The notes under the pieces are model-generated. The model saw nothing but the letters and a program-made list of their open reading frames with translations, did no database searches and was not told the DNA's origin. A DNA stretch of 64,000 bases from Osedax frankpressi (taxonomy: Eukaryota; Annelida; Polychaeta; Sabellida; Siboglinidae). The position numbers and the translations under genes are program-made. The stretch spans positions 36,995,691 through 37,059,690 of the forward strand of contig OZ038315.1 of assembly GCA_964035775.1 (NCBI GenBank), in the 5' to 3' direction. Positions 1 through 12,600 of this stretch are shown one piece after another; position 1 is the first letter of the stretch; each line of letters opens with the position of its first letter.

Positions 1-271
1 AATTTTTTTCTGTCTGTAGATACTGATTTCCTAATCAATTCTTATTTAATTTTCAATTTTTTTAATAGTAATTATTTGATAAGGTCCGTTGTAATCTCAT
101 CAAATATATAAATAATTATTGACAGCATATAAATAATGTTGTTTTCTAGCTTTTAATTACGTTGAAATCTAATAATTTGCTCCAGAATAATTCTATTCAC
201 AGTAATGTTTTATTTCATCTTTTATTAGGATTAAAAATCTTTTAAACAAATTTATATCGTAAATATATTTA
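1..271. other. AT-rich unique sequence
   Basis: No gene, RNA or repeat family is recognised here. The stretch is A+T-rich and stop-rich in all frames. It runs directly into the 31-bp minisatellite. Confidence 0.6.
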
Positions 272-643
272 TTATGATACATATGAATAGGTAATGATCA
301 CTTTATGATACATATGAATAGGTAATTATCACTTTATGATACATATGAATAGGTAATGATCACTTTATGATACATATGAATAGGTAATTATCACTTTATG
401 ATACATATGAATAGGTAATGATCACTTTATGATACATATGAATAAGTAATTATCACTTTATGATACATATGAATAGGTAATGATCACTTTATGATACATA
501 TGAATAGGTAATGATCACTTTATGATACATATGAATAGGTAATTATCACTTTATGATACATATGAATAGGTAATGATCACTTTATGATACATATGAATAG
601 ATAATTATCACTTTATGATACATATGAATAGGTAATTATCACT
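272..643. repeat. 31-bp minisatellite, 12 copies
   Basis: Twelve head-to-tail 31-bp units, each containing GATACATATGAATAGGTAAT and ending in ATCACT. The array length is exactly 12 x 31 = 372 bp. One position alternates between G and T (TAATGATCAC and TAATTATCAC) for most of the array, which suggests growth partly as 62-bp dimers. No coding function is supported. Confidence 0.95.
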
Positions 644-675
644 GATCAAATCAGCTTTACTTCTTTGTCCTTATT

Positions 676-1067
676 GGTAATTTTTGTTAATTCTTTAATT
701 ATTGTTAATTTTTGTTAATTCTTTAATTATTGTTAATTTTTGTTAATTCTTTAATTATTGTTAATTTTTGTTAATTCTTTAATTATTGGTAATTTTTGTT
801 AATTCTTTAATTATTGGTAATTTTTGTTAGTTCTTTAATTATTGGTAATTTTTGTTAATTTTTTAATTATTGGTAATTTTTGTTAATTCTTTAATTATTG
901 GTACTTTTTGTTAATTCTTTAATTATTGGTAATTTTTGTTAATTCTTTAATTCTTGGTAATTTTTGTTAATTCTTTAATTATTGGTACTTTTTGTTAATT
1001 CTTTAATTATTGGTAATTTTTGTTAATTCTTTAATTATTGGTAATTTTTGTTAATTCTTTAATTATT
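676..1067. repeat. 28-bp minisatellite, 14 copies
   Basis: Fourteen 28-bp units built on GGTAATTTTTGTTAATTC plus TTTAATTATT. Early units carry GTTAATTTTT and later ones GGTAATTTTT or GGTACTTTTT. The array lies just outside the Gypsy fossil and is unrelated in sequence to the 31-bp array before it. Confidence 0.93.
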
Positions 1068-1149
1068 GGTACTTATTGTCGCTTCTTCTTATTATTATTT
1101 ACTTTGAGATCATTTTATTTTATAAGTAAATATGTTATTTATTCATTTT

Positions 1150-4100
1150 GTTAGTTCAGTACCGTAAGGACATCACGTATTATTTGAAATTTACTTCACG
1201 CTTCATTGGTTCCTCTTAGTTTCACTACGTGAAATATATATAACGTACGATGTGCAATCAAGTATTGCGTAATATCAGACGTCAACAAGTTACCATAACA
1301 CTGTAATCTATAATATCCTCCCCCCTTAAAAATAAATATGCCCCATATTTCCATACTACATTTTCTAAACTCTTTTTTCTGAACTCTATTATACTAATTT
1401 CAGTTTAATCCTATGCTCTTCTCTCTTGTAATCACCTCAATAATCTTATTGGCAAACGTTACTTTACTCTTCCTTCAACTATCTACTTATGATCTCCCCA
1501 TACATTTGCCAGCTTTCTAGTTCCTAAAACTGTATTCCCAATCTTCAATTTACTCCCTGTTTCCCACTCTTTATCCCATTCAACACCCTTCACACCAGTT
1601 CTCAGCTAACTCAACTTATTTACTACTTCCTTGTTAATTTTCTTCACTTCCTCTTAATTTCGCTTAACCAATCATTACCAGTATTAATATCGCGCATTCC
1701 TAGTCTGCTATAGATCGATAACTGCTCCTCTCTTCCGAACATTAACATAACTGGTGAATAATAAGTTGTTAATAGGTGATGCTATTATGAGCATGTAAAA
1801 ACTTAGGTAGGTATGAAGGCAACTTACTTTTCTCGTATTTTCTTAATGTTCTCAATAAATTTATAATTATCCTATTTACTCTCTCGCACTGTCTATTTCC
1901 CAGCCGATGGTAATATCTCGTCCTTATAATGGTAATATTAATTCCGAATAACGAATACAGCTGTTCAACAGACTGAAAATTCCTTCCCTGATCTATATGT
2001 ATTCCATCAGGAGTACAAAAATTAAATATCCATTCATTCATTAGTACTTTAACTTCCGTCGCAGCTAACTAATTTTTAGCTGGAATCGCTTTGGTTTATT
2101 TCGTGTATGCATTTGTAATTACTAGTAACTCTCTTTACCATATGATTACTTATATAGAGTAACAAAGTCAAGGACTACCAACTCGAGAGGTTTTGTTATC
2201 AACAATGAACCAATTTCGATGCTCGGTGCTCTACCCGACTCTTGACCTATTACATATGATACATCCTTATATCTACCTTGCCATACATACCGTAGGTTAA
2301 ACCTCACTACAGTTCTAGCAATTCCTTGGTGTCCATTATTATGATGATCTGCTGTTAGTAAATTATCAACTAATGTCCTTGGCACAACCAGTAAATTCTT
2401 ACCCTTATTTCGTAACTTATACATTATATACCTTGTATATTGTATTTATATCTCCTTTTTCAATTTTCTATAGTATTTTTAATATCTGATGATTCTCCCT
2501 TTGTAATTTGCCCATCTCTTTCTTTTCCATTTCCTCTACTAATCTCATTTCAAATATATCTACTTCATATATTTTTTATTCCTATTCCACTTCATCTGAC
2601 TTAATTCGCCTCGATAGAAAATCTGCATTGATTGAAAAATCAAAAGGTGCCAGTATCGAGACCCACATTTGTTCAAGTGCCGTCAAATGAATTATTTGTC
2701 TAGTTATGATACCGCATTATTTTCTGTCAATACCTTACACTTGGAACCTATGAGGTAATGTTCGAACTTTTACTAGACTGCCTACTGATACTATTGCTAG
2801 AAATTCTAGATTTTTCTCAGAGTAATTAACCCGTTCTTATCTCCACCTCTCAAATATCTATTCGCAAACGTAATTATCCTCTTACTCCCTCTGTTGACTC
2901 AGAACTGCACCGATACCTTTATCAAATGCATACATCTCTAGCAAAATCTCCTCATAAATTCTCTATAAAAGGATCCAATTCCTAACAATGACATAAGTTG
3001 TTACATATTTTCTGGCCTCGGCCAGTCACTAATGGGTTTTGTTTTTTCAAGATTATACTAACCTTTTCTACGGAGATCGTTACACCCATAAAATATACCT
3101 TAATGATAAATAATTTGTATTTATTCTTATTTAACTTAAAACCTACTTCCATTAATTTCTGCATCACCAACCCTATATGTTCTACGTGTTCTGCTGCTGA
3201 TTTTGAATATATATTCAAACCAGGATATCATCGATATAATATACAACCGATTTAAATTACTGTTCTCCGATTCATTTAGACATTATTCTTTGGAACGTAG
3301 CTCACGCAGTAACTAAACCGAATGACATTCTCTTAATCTCATACAACCCCCAAATTGAACTAAATGCTGTCCTATGTTGGTAAGTTATAGCTATTTCTAC
3401 TTGTGATAAACTGGTGATAAGCCGATTTTAAATTAAAGCAAGAAAATACTTTTGATCCTACTAATACCTCCATGGAGTGATCTATTTTAGGTAATGAGTT
3501 TGCATCCCTCACTGTTTAACATTTAAACCTCCTGTAATCTACTCATAACCTCACCTCGCTATTACTCTACTTCACTATCACTAATGAGCTCGCATATTCA
3601 CTCTTAGACTACACAATAATATCCTCAATCTCCTATATATTTAGTTGTTTCTTGACACTATCAATTCGTGTGGGTATAATTCTCCTATAAAGTCGTGACA
3701 CTGAAATATTGTCAATTGTTCTTATTTTATGTACTCCTACCTACACAAGACTCAAAGACCCTACTATATTTAGAATCTAAGAACTTTTCTAACATTCATT
3801 TTATTTTCAACCTTATTTCGGTATCACCACTACCAATTATTACATTTTCCTTTAGAATTACTGATCTAATCATTTGCACTCCCACATTCATATCCCCATT
3901 CACATTACTATTCATACCCACATTCATATCCCCATTCACATTACTATTCATACCCACATTCATATCCCCATTCACATTACTATTCATACCCACATTCATA
4001 TCCCCATTCACATTACTATTCATACCCACATTCATATCCCCATTCACATTACTATTCATACCCACATTCATATCCCCATTCACATTACTATTCATACCCA

Positions 4101-5720
4101 CATTCATATCCCCATTCACATTACTATTCATACCCACATTCATATCCCCATTCACATTACTATTCATACCCACATTCATATCCCCATTCACATTACTATT
4201 CATACCCACATTCATATCCCCATTCACATTACTATTCATACCCACATTCATATCCCCATTCACATTACTATTCATACCCACATTCATATCCCCATTCACA
4301 TTACTATTCATACCCACATTCATATCCCCATTCACATTACTATTCATACCCACATTCACATTATCATTACTTGTTTACCCATTTACTAGAGTTAAATTGA
4401 CATAATACAAATATACCTAACATATGTGGACCTTTGTTATTCGCCGTTACAATGAACCCGAAACCCTTATATTCCTCTCCCCATAATGTTATATTCACCC
4501 TTAATATGCTAGATTATCTAACTTCATACCATTAGCGGCCATAGTGTAATATTAGTAGTTTTATACACATTTTATTTATTACATTCAAATATATGAATGA
4601 CACCTGACTCCCATTCCACTTATACACCATTCCACTTAATATATATACTCATCCTTTCAATATCTTCTCGTACTTTCGGGCTTATCCCTAAAAATCAGGA
4701 ATTACCTATGTTCTGCTCCGCTTTCTCTGTTACCTGACCTACTGAGATGGGCCACCGTTTTAAATGGTCAATATTCCTATTTCCAAATCTATACCACTTT
4801 GACTCCTGTCCCATCAAATCACATGCATTGCATCGTACACTATCTCCACTAGATCTTCTATTTCCCAAGAATCTTGGCATACTGTAGTAATTACTTTATT
4901 ACTTTTTTTCTCTAATTCCAGTTTCTCTATTATTTGTATTAATTTTTCAATTTTGCTCTAATTCGACTTATCTAAGCTATTTATTCTCAATACTTTACTT
5001 CTATATCGTTTTATCCTGATTCTTTTTTTTAGTGTTTTTCTCCCCCATTAATGACAATGCGAATGTAGCTTCCCCGAACATGATATAGCATGTAACATGC
5101 AGCTTCCTCGCCATTAATACCCGCCATGACCACCAACTCTAGCACATCTACCCAATCCCCGTAAATACTTAATTTAACATAGCTAATATCTTTTTTCGTC
5201 ACCCTTCCTATTTGTATGGCCTTCATATACCAATATTTACTCACTGAATCTATACTATATTACTTCTACGTTCTCAGAACTAAAAGTTATCGCAGTGATG
5301 TGACTAGTGAGTCTACGATAACTAGATAGTTTTATTCAATTGTTCTGACCTACAAAAATCCACTACTCTTCTCGATCACGAATCCGTTTAGCGGTTTGGG
5401 GAAATAATTGTTCCCCTTCCTGCATAGACAAAGAGTAACTTTTGATACAGGCAAATGAATGGAGCACCGTTGTCACCAGTCCTAACGTGGGGTGACAAAA
5501 CATTAACATGGGACAATAGTAGTAATATATAAATAATAAAGACAATAACCGTATAGAGAACACGTTTTGTTGGTGTTCAAAGTCACTAGTAAATTACCGC
5601 GAAAATAAGTATACATATAACATAAAATGTGCAGGTATTACGTCATCTCAGATGTCAGACCATAACACTATAAATATAACATATATATTATTACAGTTAT
5701 ACCGGTTGCATCTACAGTTA
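1150..5720 (-). mobile_element. Ty3/Gypsy LTR retrotransposon fossil
   Basis: An old, broken Ty3/Gypsy element on the minus strand. The parts run from high to low coordinates in the family's usual RT-RNase H-integrase order: reverse transcriptase about 2,980-3,260, RNase H-like about 2,870-2,950 (FDKGIGAVLS), integrase zinc-binding region about 2,240-2,424 (HHNNGHQG) and integrase core about 1,770-2,041 (HIDQGRNF). Diverged terminal-repeat-like stretches share ATGTGCA, TCAGAYGTCA and ACCATAACACT near 1,250-1,316 and 5,627-5,690. A pyrimidine run at about 1,317-1,326 is where the minus-strand polypurine tract should be. The copy is interrupted in many places and looks old. The outer limits are approximate because the two ends have diverged strongly. 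Confidence 0.8.
3881..4360 (-). repeat. 36-bp tandem repeat inside the Gypsy fossil
   Basis: Thirteen nearly identical 36-bp units plus a partial unit. Because 36 is a multiple of three, the element's coding strand reads a 12-residue peptide again and again (MNVGMNSNVNGD). The array lies upstream of the reverse transcriptase, in the gag/protease part of the element. The units are far more alike than the rest of the fossil, so the expansion is probably younger than the element. Confidence 0.9.
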
Positions 5721-7456
5721 AAATTGTCGAGGCTTCAATTATATGATTATGTACGATTGAGAAATAGTTTTGGTTGGGCAAATATAGCCCATACTAATAT
5801 ATTGATGATTCTAATATATCATTCAACTTTATTTCTTTAACATATTAAAAGTAAGTATTCAGTATTCAGTTATAATGTTATTGCGACTTTATGTAAAAAT
5901 CAGTTATGCAAATTGATATTTCCTATAGATTTTTGAATTAATTTCATCTGTTTAGAATATTTTAGAAATGTAAATGTATCTTATAAAGGAAATATAGATT
6001 ACATATATTATTTATATAGATGAATTATAAAAATAGTAAAATTGCAAAAAATGGTAAAAAAAACCTAAACACACAAATAGATTAAAAATAAGATTATTAA
6101 AATGATTAACTGAAATGAATAAGATACACTTTTCGAATTATGCATATATACTGAGTTTTTTATTTTCTGTATTATGATGATCAAGTTATCTTAGGAGTTT
6201 ACGTCTAAGTTTAAGTAGGTCGTCAATATTTTCAACATAAATATAATAATAATAATAAATATAAATATAATAAATAAAATGATAAGAGTAATAATTTTAA
6301 TTAAATAATTACTGCAAATATATGAAGTTATTGTAAACTTTGTTTTCTGATTATCTTCTGAATTCATTGATATTAATAATAATATTTAATAATAATCACG
6401 CACATTTCTTAAAATATGTAGTTCAATGTCAAATTGACAATTAGTATGAGTAACGGAGTAGCATTAATATTTTAATCGGTATGTTAGAATTATATCATAC
6501 ATAAATATTCTAAACCCTAATGATAAATAATTACTAACGTTAGTTTTATTTTATTATAAGATCTCGAAAATAGTCGATGTTGATAAATTTGAATTTATTT
6601 TATATATATATATATACATATATATATATAATTGATTTATCAATTTTCATATTTATGAAATAATAAATCAATTAATAATCATAATCTTAGAATATATTCA
6701 AAATATTACATCAATTGTAATTTTTTAAATGTACAATTGATTTGTTCTCCATTTTCGAAGAACAAACTTCACGTATCAAAATAATATATTCGTACATTAT
6801 ATAAATGTATTCATGCATTATTAAAGAAGCCATAATGTAATGTAATGTATCATAACTATAGCCATATATTCTTATATACATAAACACTATGCGTGTATTT
6901 TATTATTGAATAAATTAGTCAAACAATTTTAGATAAGAATTTCATATTTATAACTTCAAATTTAGATAATAATTTCAACTAATGGTGTAATATATTGAGT
7001 ACCTAAAAATTGTTCCGGAAAGAAAAACATTTGGAATTAATGTTCTTATTAATAAGTAAAGTAAACAAACTCTCTGTGATTAGGAAAATTTGAATTTATT
7101 CACAATATTAGAAGAATAGCCAGTTGAAACTATATTTAGATTATTAATAAGGCTATACATATGTTAGCTTCCAGATATTCTAATATTGATAATATAGTTA
7201 TATTACAGTTACAAGAAATAATATAATACGTAATATGTAACATATTTTATAACTAGAAAGAACATAACACACATAATAAAGTCATACCGACAAATTCAGT
7301 AAAAATATAATTAATACGCATTATACATATTGACATTAGGTATATTAATAATACTTCCTCATTCATTGAATTGACTATGCACTAGTTAATTAAATATTTA
7401 TATTTATATATAACTATTATATAAAATATGATAATTTATGATTATTATGTTTGCAG
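5721..7456. other. AT-rich interval before the membrane-protein gene
   Basis: No confident exon, RNA or transposon is seen. It should hold the upstream exons of the gene that follows, or the intron before its first visible exon. A short open stretch near 6,990-7,060 (VPERKTFGIN) has coding-like composition but no matching splice sites. Confidence 0.4.
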
Positions 7457-7555
7457 GATATTTCTACTTATAATCCCAGCACAGATTCTTATTTTGAAAT
7501 GAATTCACATGGTAACTAAGCTAGATAGTATTAGATATTTTAAGTTAAATATAAA

Positions 7556-7601
<46 letters not shown>

Positions 7602-8972
7602 ATATTATATTTACAAAAGTTGATTGAATATTAAATTATTAAATATGACACGAAATTTTTATAATATACTAATATAGTAAATATAAATATAATAATACTA
7701 TTACTGTTTTATAATTAATATTATTATAAATATTTTTAGATTCAGATCAAAATAAAATAAATTCAAATGCATATTATAATAAAATTGGTACGTATTTAAA
7801 TATATTCCTTTTAAAAATGTTATATTATTATCACATATTATACATGTGAAATATTATTAAATTATTATTAAAAATTATATATTATTATTATTTAATATTA
7901 TTATTTATTTATTTAATTATTATTATTAAGATATATTGTATTTAAAAAATAATTTATCGATAATAAATAGATTCCAGGTTTAAAAGTACAAATAAACGTA
8001 AGTATTGAATTAGAATATGAAATAATATATATAAATATAAAATATCTCACATTTATTATTATATTATTACAATTTAATAATTATATAGCTATACATTAAT
8101 ACTATTATTAAAATTAGTTATTTAAATTAGCAAATTATAATATTATCATAACATATAATGTATAATATTAACATATAATATATAATTTATATAATATTAA
8201 CATACTATCATATATAATATTAACATACTATCATATATGATATTAACATATAATATATTAATATATATAATATCAACATAGTGACATATATTATATTCAT
8301 ATTTAACATATAACATATTAATAGCAACAAAATATTATCATTAAACATTTATAATCTTGAAATTAATATGATTTATTTTTATGAAAATTTCTCAATAATA
8401 ATAAGTAAAATCTGTTATTATAGAAATTAAATACATATAATAATTAAACAAATTTAAAACATGATTCAAGTCAAGTAGATCTATAATACAAAATATATTA
8501 TTAAATGATCCATTATTTACACAAAAGTTCAGGATATGTACTTTAACAATTTAATTAAAATTGAGATGTATGTTTTAATTTAATAAATATATATTATTTA
8601 ATTATGATAATACAGTTATTTATAAAACTAATAATTTATTCCCTGGCATATATCACCTTCATCACAATACAGGACAAAATATCATGTTAATTTTGACCGG
8701 AATAATTATGTTGGTTGTAGTCTTTATTACTGGTGTAATACTTTGCGATAAATCAGATAATGAAGAAGCTTATTTTGAAGGTATATTAATATTTTGGGTT
8801 ATAAATGTGTTATATCAATTAAATGTGTTATATCATTTAAACACTATGTTAATGCCATTATGATATTCTTCATATTCGATACTCCATTAATAAAAACGAA
8901 AATATAAAAATCATAACATTATAAAATTCAAGAGAATTTATATAATGTATGAATGTATTTGTAGAATGTAAA

Positions 8973-9016
<44 letters not shown>

Positions 9017-9279
9017 TATATAGAAGTTTAAATGTTAAAAATGTTGTAAAAACTTCTTGAGTATACTCCTACACAATAGGGAAATATATCTTATATTATT
9101 GACCTTTTAAACAATGTAATGACGATGTATGCTAATATAATTATAATTTATTTTTAGATATTTTCTATGGGAAAATGAAAAATTCCAAAACTGAAATGTC
9201 ATTAACAGTCGCTGACATTTCAGTTTTGGAAACAAAATGTGAAACATCGAAAACAAGTTTTAGACTAAGCAGTCCTTGA
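7457..9279 (+). CDS. Split gene for a small single-pass membrane protein (3' part)
   Basis: Four exons with GT-AG borders join in one frame: 7457-7511, 7740-7787 (48 nt), 8616-8780 (165 nt) and 9158-9279, ending in TGA. Every junction is phase 1. The first exon has a second acceptor (CACAG before 7485) that would make it a symmetric 27-nt micro-exon. The visible protein begins with Ser/Asn/Tyr-rich extracellular residues (STYNPSTDSYFEMNS; DSDQNKINSNAYYNK). A hydrophobic helix in the 165-nt exon follows (IMLILTGIIMLVVVFITGVI). The acidic juxtamembrane stretch CDKSDNEEAYFE comes next, then a Ser/Thr-rich cytoplasmic tail containing KNSKTEMSLTVADIS and ending RLSSP. No signal peptide or start codon was found; upstream exons are missing. 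I do not recognise the family. The gene at 26.6-29.0 kb shares the architecture. What is seen is the splice phase and the membrane segment; the topology and receptor-like role are inferred. Confidence 0.7.
7558..7594. repeat. (TA)n microsatellite
   Basis: Uninterrupted TA dinucleotides in the intron between the first two visible exons of the membrane-protein gene. Similar tracts occur throughout the window. Confidence 0.95.
9183..9231 (+). other. Perfect 19-bp hairpin inside the tail exon
   Basis: TTCCAAAACTGAAATGTCA at 9183-9201 is followed by an 11-nt loop and its exact reverse complement at 9213-9231. The hairpin lies wholly within the coding part of the last exon of the 7.46-9.28 kb gene and encodes NSKTEMSLTVADISVLET. 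A 19-bp perfect stem with 30-40% G+C is not expected in so short a coding exon in this composition. Confidence 0.9.
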
Positions 9280-9315
9280 AAATAATATGTATATTTATAT
9301 TATAGATATTATATA

Positions 9316-9348
<33 letters not shown>

Positions 9349-9649
9349 CAAATATTATTTTGTATAATTACATTGTTTAAATTATTGATAGATATTAAAA
9401 AAGAATTCTATGGAAAATTTTAATAAAATTCATTGTGATTTTATAATTATATAAAATATATATTAAAATATAAATATAATTGTTAATACAAATCTAATAT
9501 GTATAATAACATATAGTAATAAAATAATCATATTTGTTTATATAAGAAAAATAATAATATTATATATATAAATCTGTATATAATAAAATTTATAAAAATA
9601 ACAAAATGGCTTAAAAATAAAATGAAATGTAATAATCGTAATATAATAG

Positions 9650-12600
9650 TAAAATAATCTTAACATAATAGTAACATAATCTTAACATAATAGTAACATA
9701 ATAGTTACATAATAGTAACATTATAGTAACATAATAGTAACATAATAGTAACATAATAGTAACTTAATAGTAACATAATAGTAACATAATAGTAACATAC
9801 ATGTATTATAACAGTTACATAATAGTAACATAATAGTAACATACATGTATTATAACAGTTACATAATAGTAACATAATAGTAACATAATAGTAACATAAT
9901 AGTAACATAATAGTAACATAATAGTTACATAATAGTAACATAATAGTAACATAATAGTAACATAATAGTAACATAATAGTAACATAATAGTAACATAATA
10001 GTAACATAATAGTAACATAATAGTAACATAATAGTAACATAATAGTAACATAATAGTAACATAATAGTAACATAATAGTAACATAATAGTAACATAATAG
10101 TTACATAATAGTAACATAATAGTAATATAATAGTAACATAATAGTTACATAATAGTAACATAATAGTTACATAACAGTAATATAATAGTAACATAATAGT
10201 AACATAATAGTTACATAATAGTAACATAATAGTTACATAATAGTAACATAATAGTTACATAATAGTAACATAATAGTTACATAACAGTAATATAATAGTA
10301 ACATAATAGTAACATAATAGTTACATAATAGTAACATAATAGTTACATAATAGTAACATAATAGTTACATAATAGTAACATAATAGTTACATAACAGTAA
10401 TATAATAGTAACATAATAGTAACATAATAGTTACATAATAGTAACATAATAGTAACATAATAGTAACATAATAGTTACATAATAGTAACATAATAGTAAC
10501 ATAATAGTAACATACATGTATTATAACAGTTATATAATAGTAACATAATAGTAATATAATATTAATATAATAGTAACATAATAGTAACATAATAGTAACA
10601 TAATAGTAACATAATAGTAACATAATAGTAACATAATAGTAACATAATAGTAACATAATAGTAACATAATAGTAACATAATAGTAACATAATAGTAACAT
10701 AATAGTAACATAATAGTAACATAATAGTAACATAATAGTAACATAATAGTAACATAATAGTAACATAATAGTAATATAATAGTAACATAATAGTAACATA
10801 ATAGTAACATAATAGTAACATAATAGTTACATAATAGTAACATAATAGTAACATAATAGTAACATAATAGTAATATAATAGTAACATAATAGTAATATAA
10901 TAGTAACATAATAGTTACATAATAGTAACATAATAGTAACATAATAGTTACATAATAGTAACATAATAGTAACATAATAGTAACATAATAGTAACATAAT
11001 AGTAACATAATAGTAACATAATAGTAACATAATAGTAACATAATAGTAACATAATAGTAACATAATAGTAACATAATAGTAACATAATAGTAACATAATC
11101 TTAACATAATAGTAACATAATAGTAACATAATAGTAACATAATCGTAACATAATCGTAACATAATAGTAATATAATAGTAACATAATAGTTACATAATAG
11201 TAACATAATAGTGACATAATAGTTACATAATAGTAACATAATAGTAACATAATAGTTACATAATAGTAACATAATAGTAACATAATAGTAACATAATAGT
11301 AACATAATAGTAACATAATCTTAACATAATAGTAACATAATAGTAACATAATAGTAACATAATAGTAACATAATAGTAACATAATAGTAACATAATAGTA
11401 ACATAATCGTAACATAATCGTAACATAATAGTAACATAATAGTAACATAATAGTAACATAATAGTAACATAATAGTAACATAATAGTAACATAATAGTAA
11501 CATAATAGTAACATAATCTTAACATAATAGTAACATAATAGTAACATAATAGTAACATAATCGTAACATAATAGTAACACAATAGTAACATAATAGTAAC
11601 ATAATAGTAACATAATAGTTACATAAGAGTAACATAATAGTAACATAATAGTAACATAATAGTAATATAATAGTAACATAACAGTAATATAATTGTAACA
11701 TAATAGTAACATAACAGTAATATAATAGTAACATAATAGTAACATAATAGTTACATAATAGTAACATAATAGTTACATAATAGTAACATAATAGTTACAT
11801 AATAGTAACATAATAGTAACATAATAGTAACATAATAGTAACATAACAGTAATATAATAGTAACATAATAGTAACATAACAGTAATATAATAGTAACATA
11901 ATCTTAACATAATAGTAACATAATAGTAACATAATAGTAACATAATAGTAACATAATAGTTACATAATAGTAACATAATAGTTACACAATAGTAACATAA
12001 TAGTAACATAATAGTAAAATAATAGTAATATAATAGTAACATAATAGTAACATAATAGTAACATAATAGTAAAATAATAGTAATATAATAGTAACATAAT
12101 ATTAACATAATAGTAACATAATAGTAACATAATAGTAACATAATAGTAACATAATAGTTACATAATAGTAACATAATAGTAACATAATAGTAACATACAT
12201 GTATTATAACAGTTACATAATAGTAACATAATAGTTACATAATAGTAACATAATAGTAACATAATAGTAACATAATAGTAATATAATAGTAACATAACAG
12301 TAATATAATAGTAACATAATAGTAACATAACAGTAATATAATAGTAACATAATAGTAACATAATAGTAACATAATAGTAACATAATAGTAACATAATAGT
12401 AATATAATAGTAACATAATAGTAATATAATAGTAACATAATAGTTACATAATAGTTACATAATAGTAACATAATAGTAACATAATAGTAACATAATAGTA
12501 ACATAATAGTAATATAATAGTAACATAATAGTAATATAATAGTAACACAATAGTAACATAATAGTAACATAATAGTAATATAATAGTAACATAATCTTAA

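Noticed and set aside
272-1067. Regularly spaced repeats that could suggest a CRISPR array
   Set aside because: The units are directly adjacent with no unique spacers, and the sequence is eukaryotic.
3695-4405. A 236-codon plus-strand frame and a 171-codon HIHIPIHITI frame
   Set aside because: Both are the 36-bp repeat read on the wrong strand or in other frames.
5363-5840. Short open frames near the right end of the Gypsy fossil
   Set aside because: They overlap the terminal-repeat region of the fossil and show no protein motif.
7978-7997. A 20-nt micro-exon with a perfect GTAAGT donor in the second intron of the first membrane-protein gene
   Set aside because: It would change the phase from 1 to 0, and the next exon must be entered in phase 1. 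It is not needed, since the flanking exons join directly in frame.
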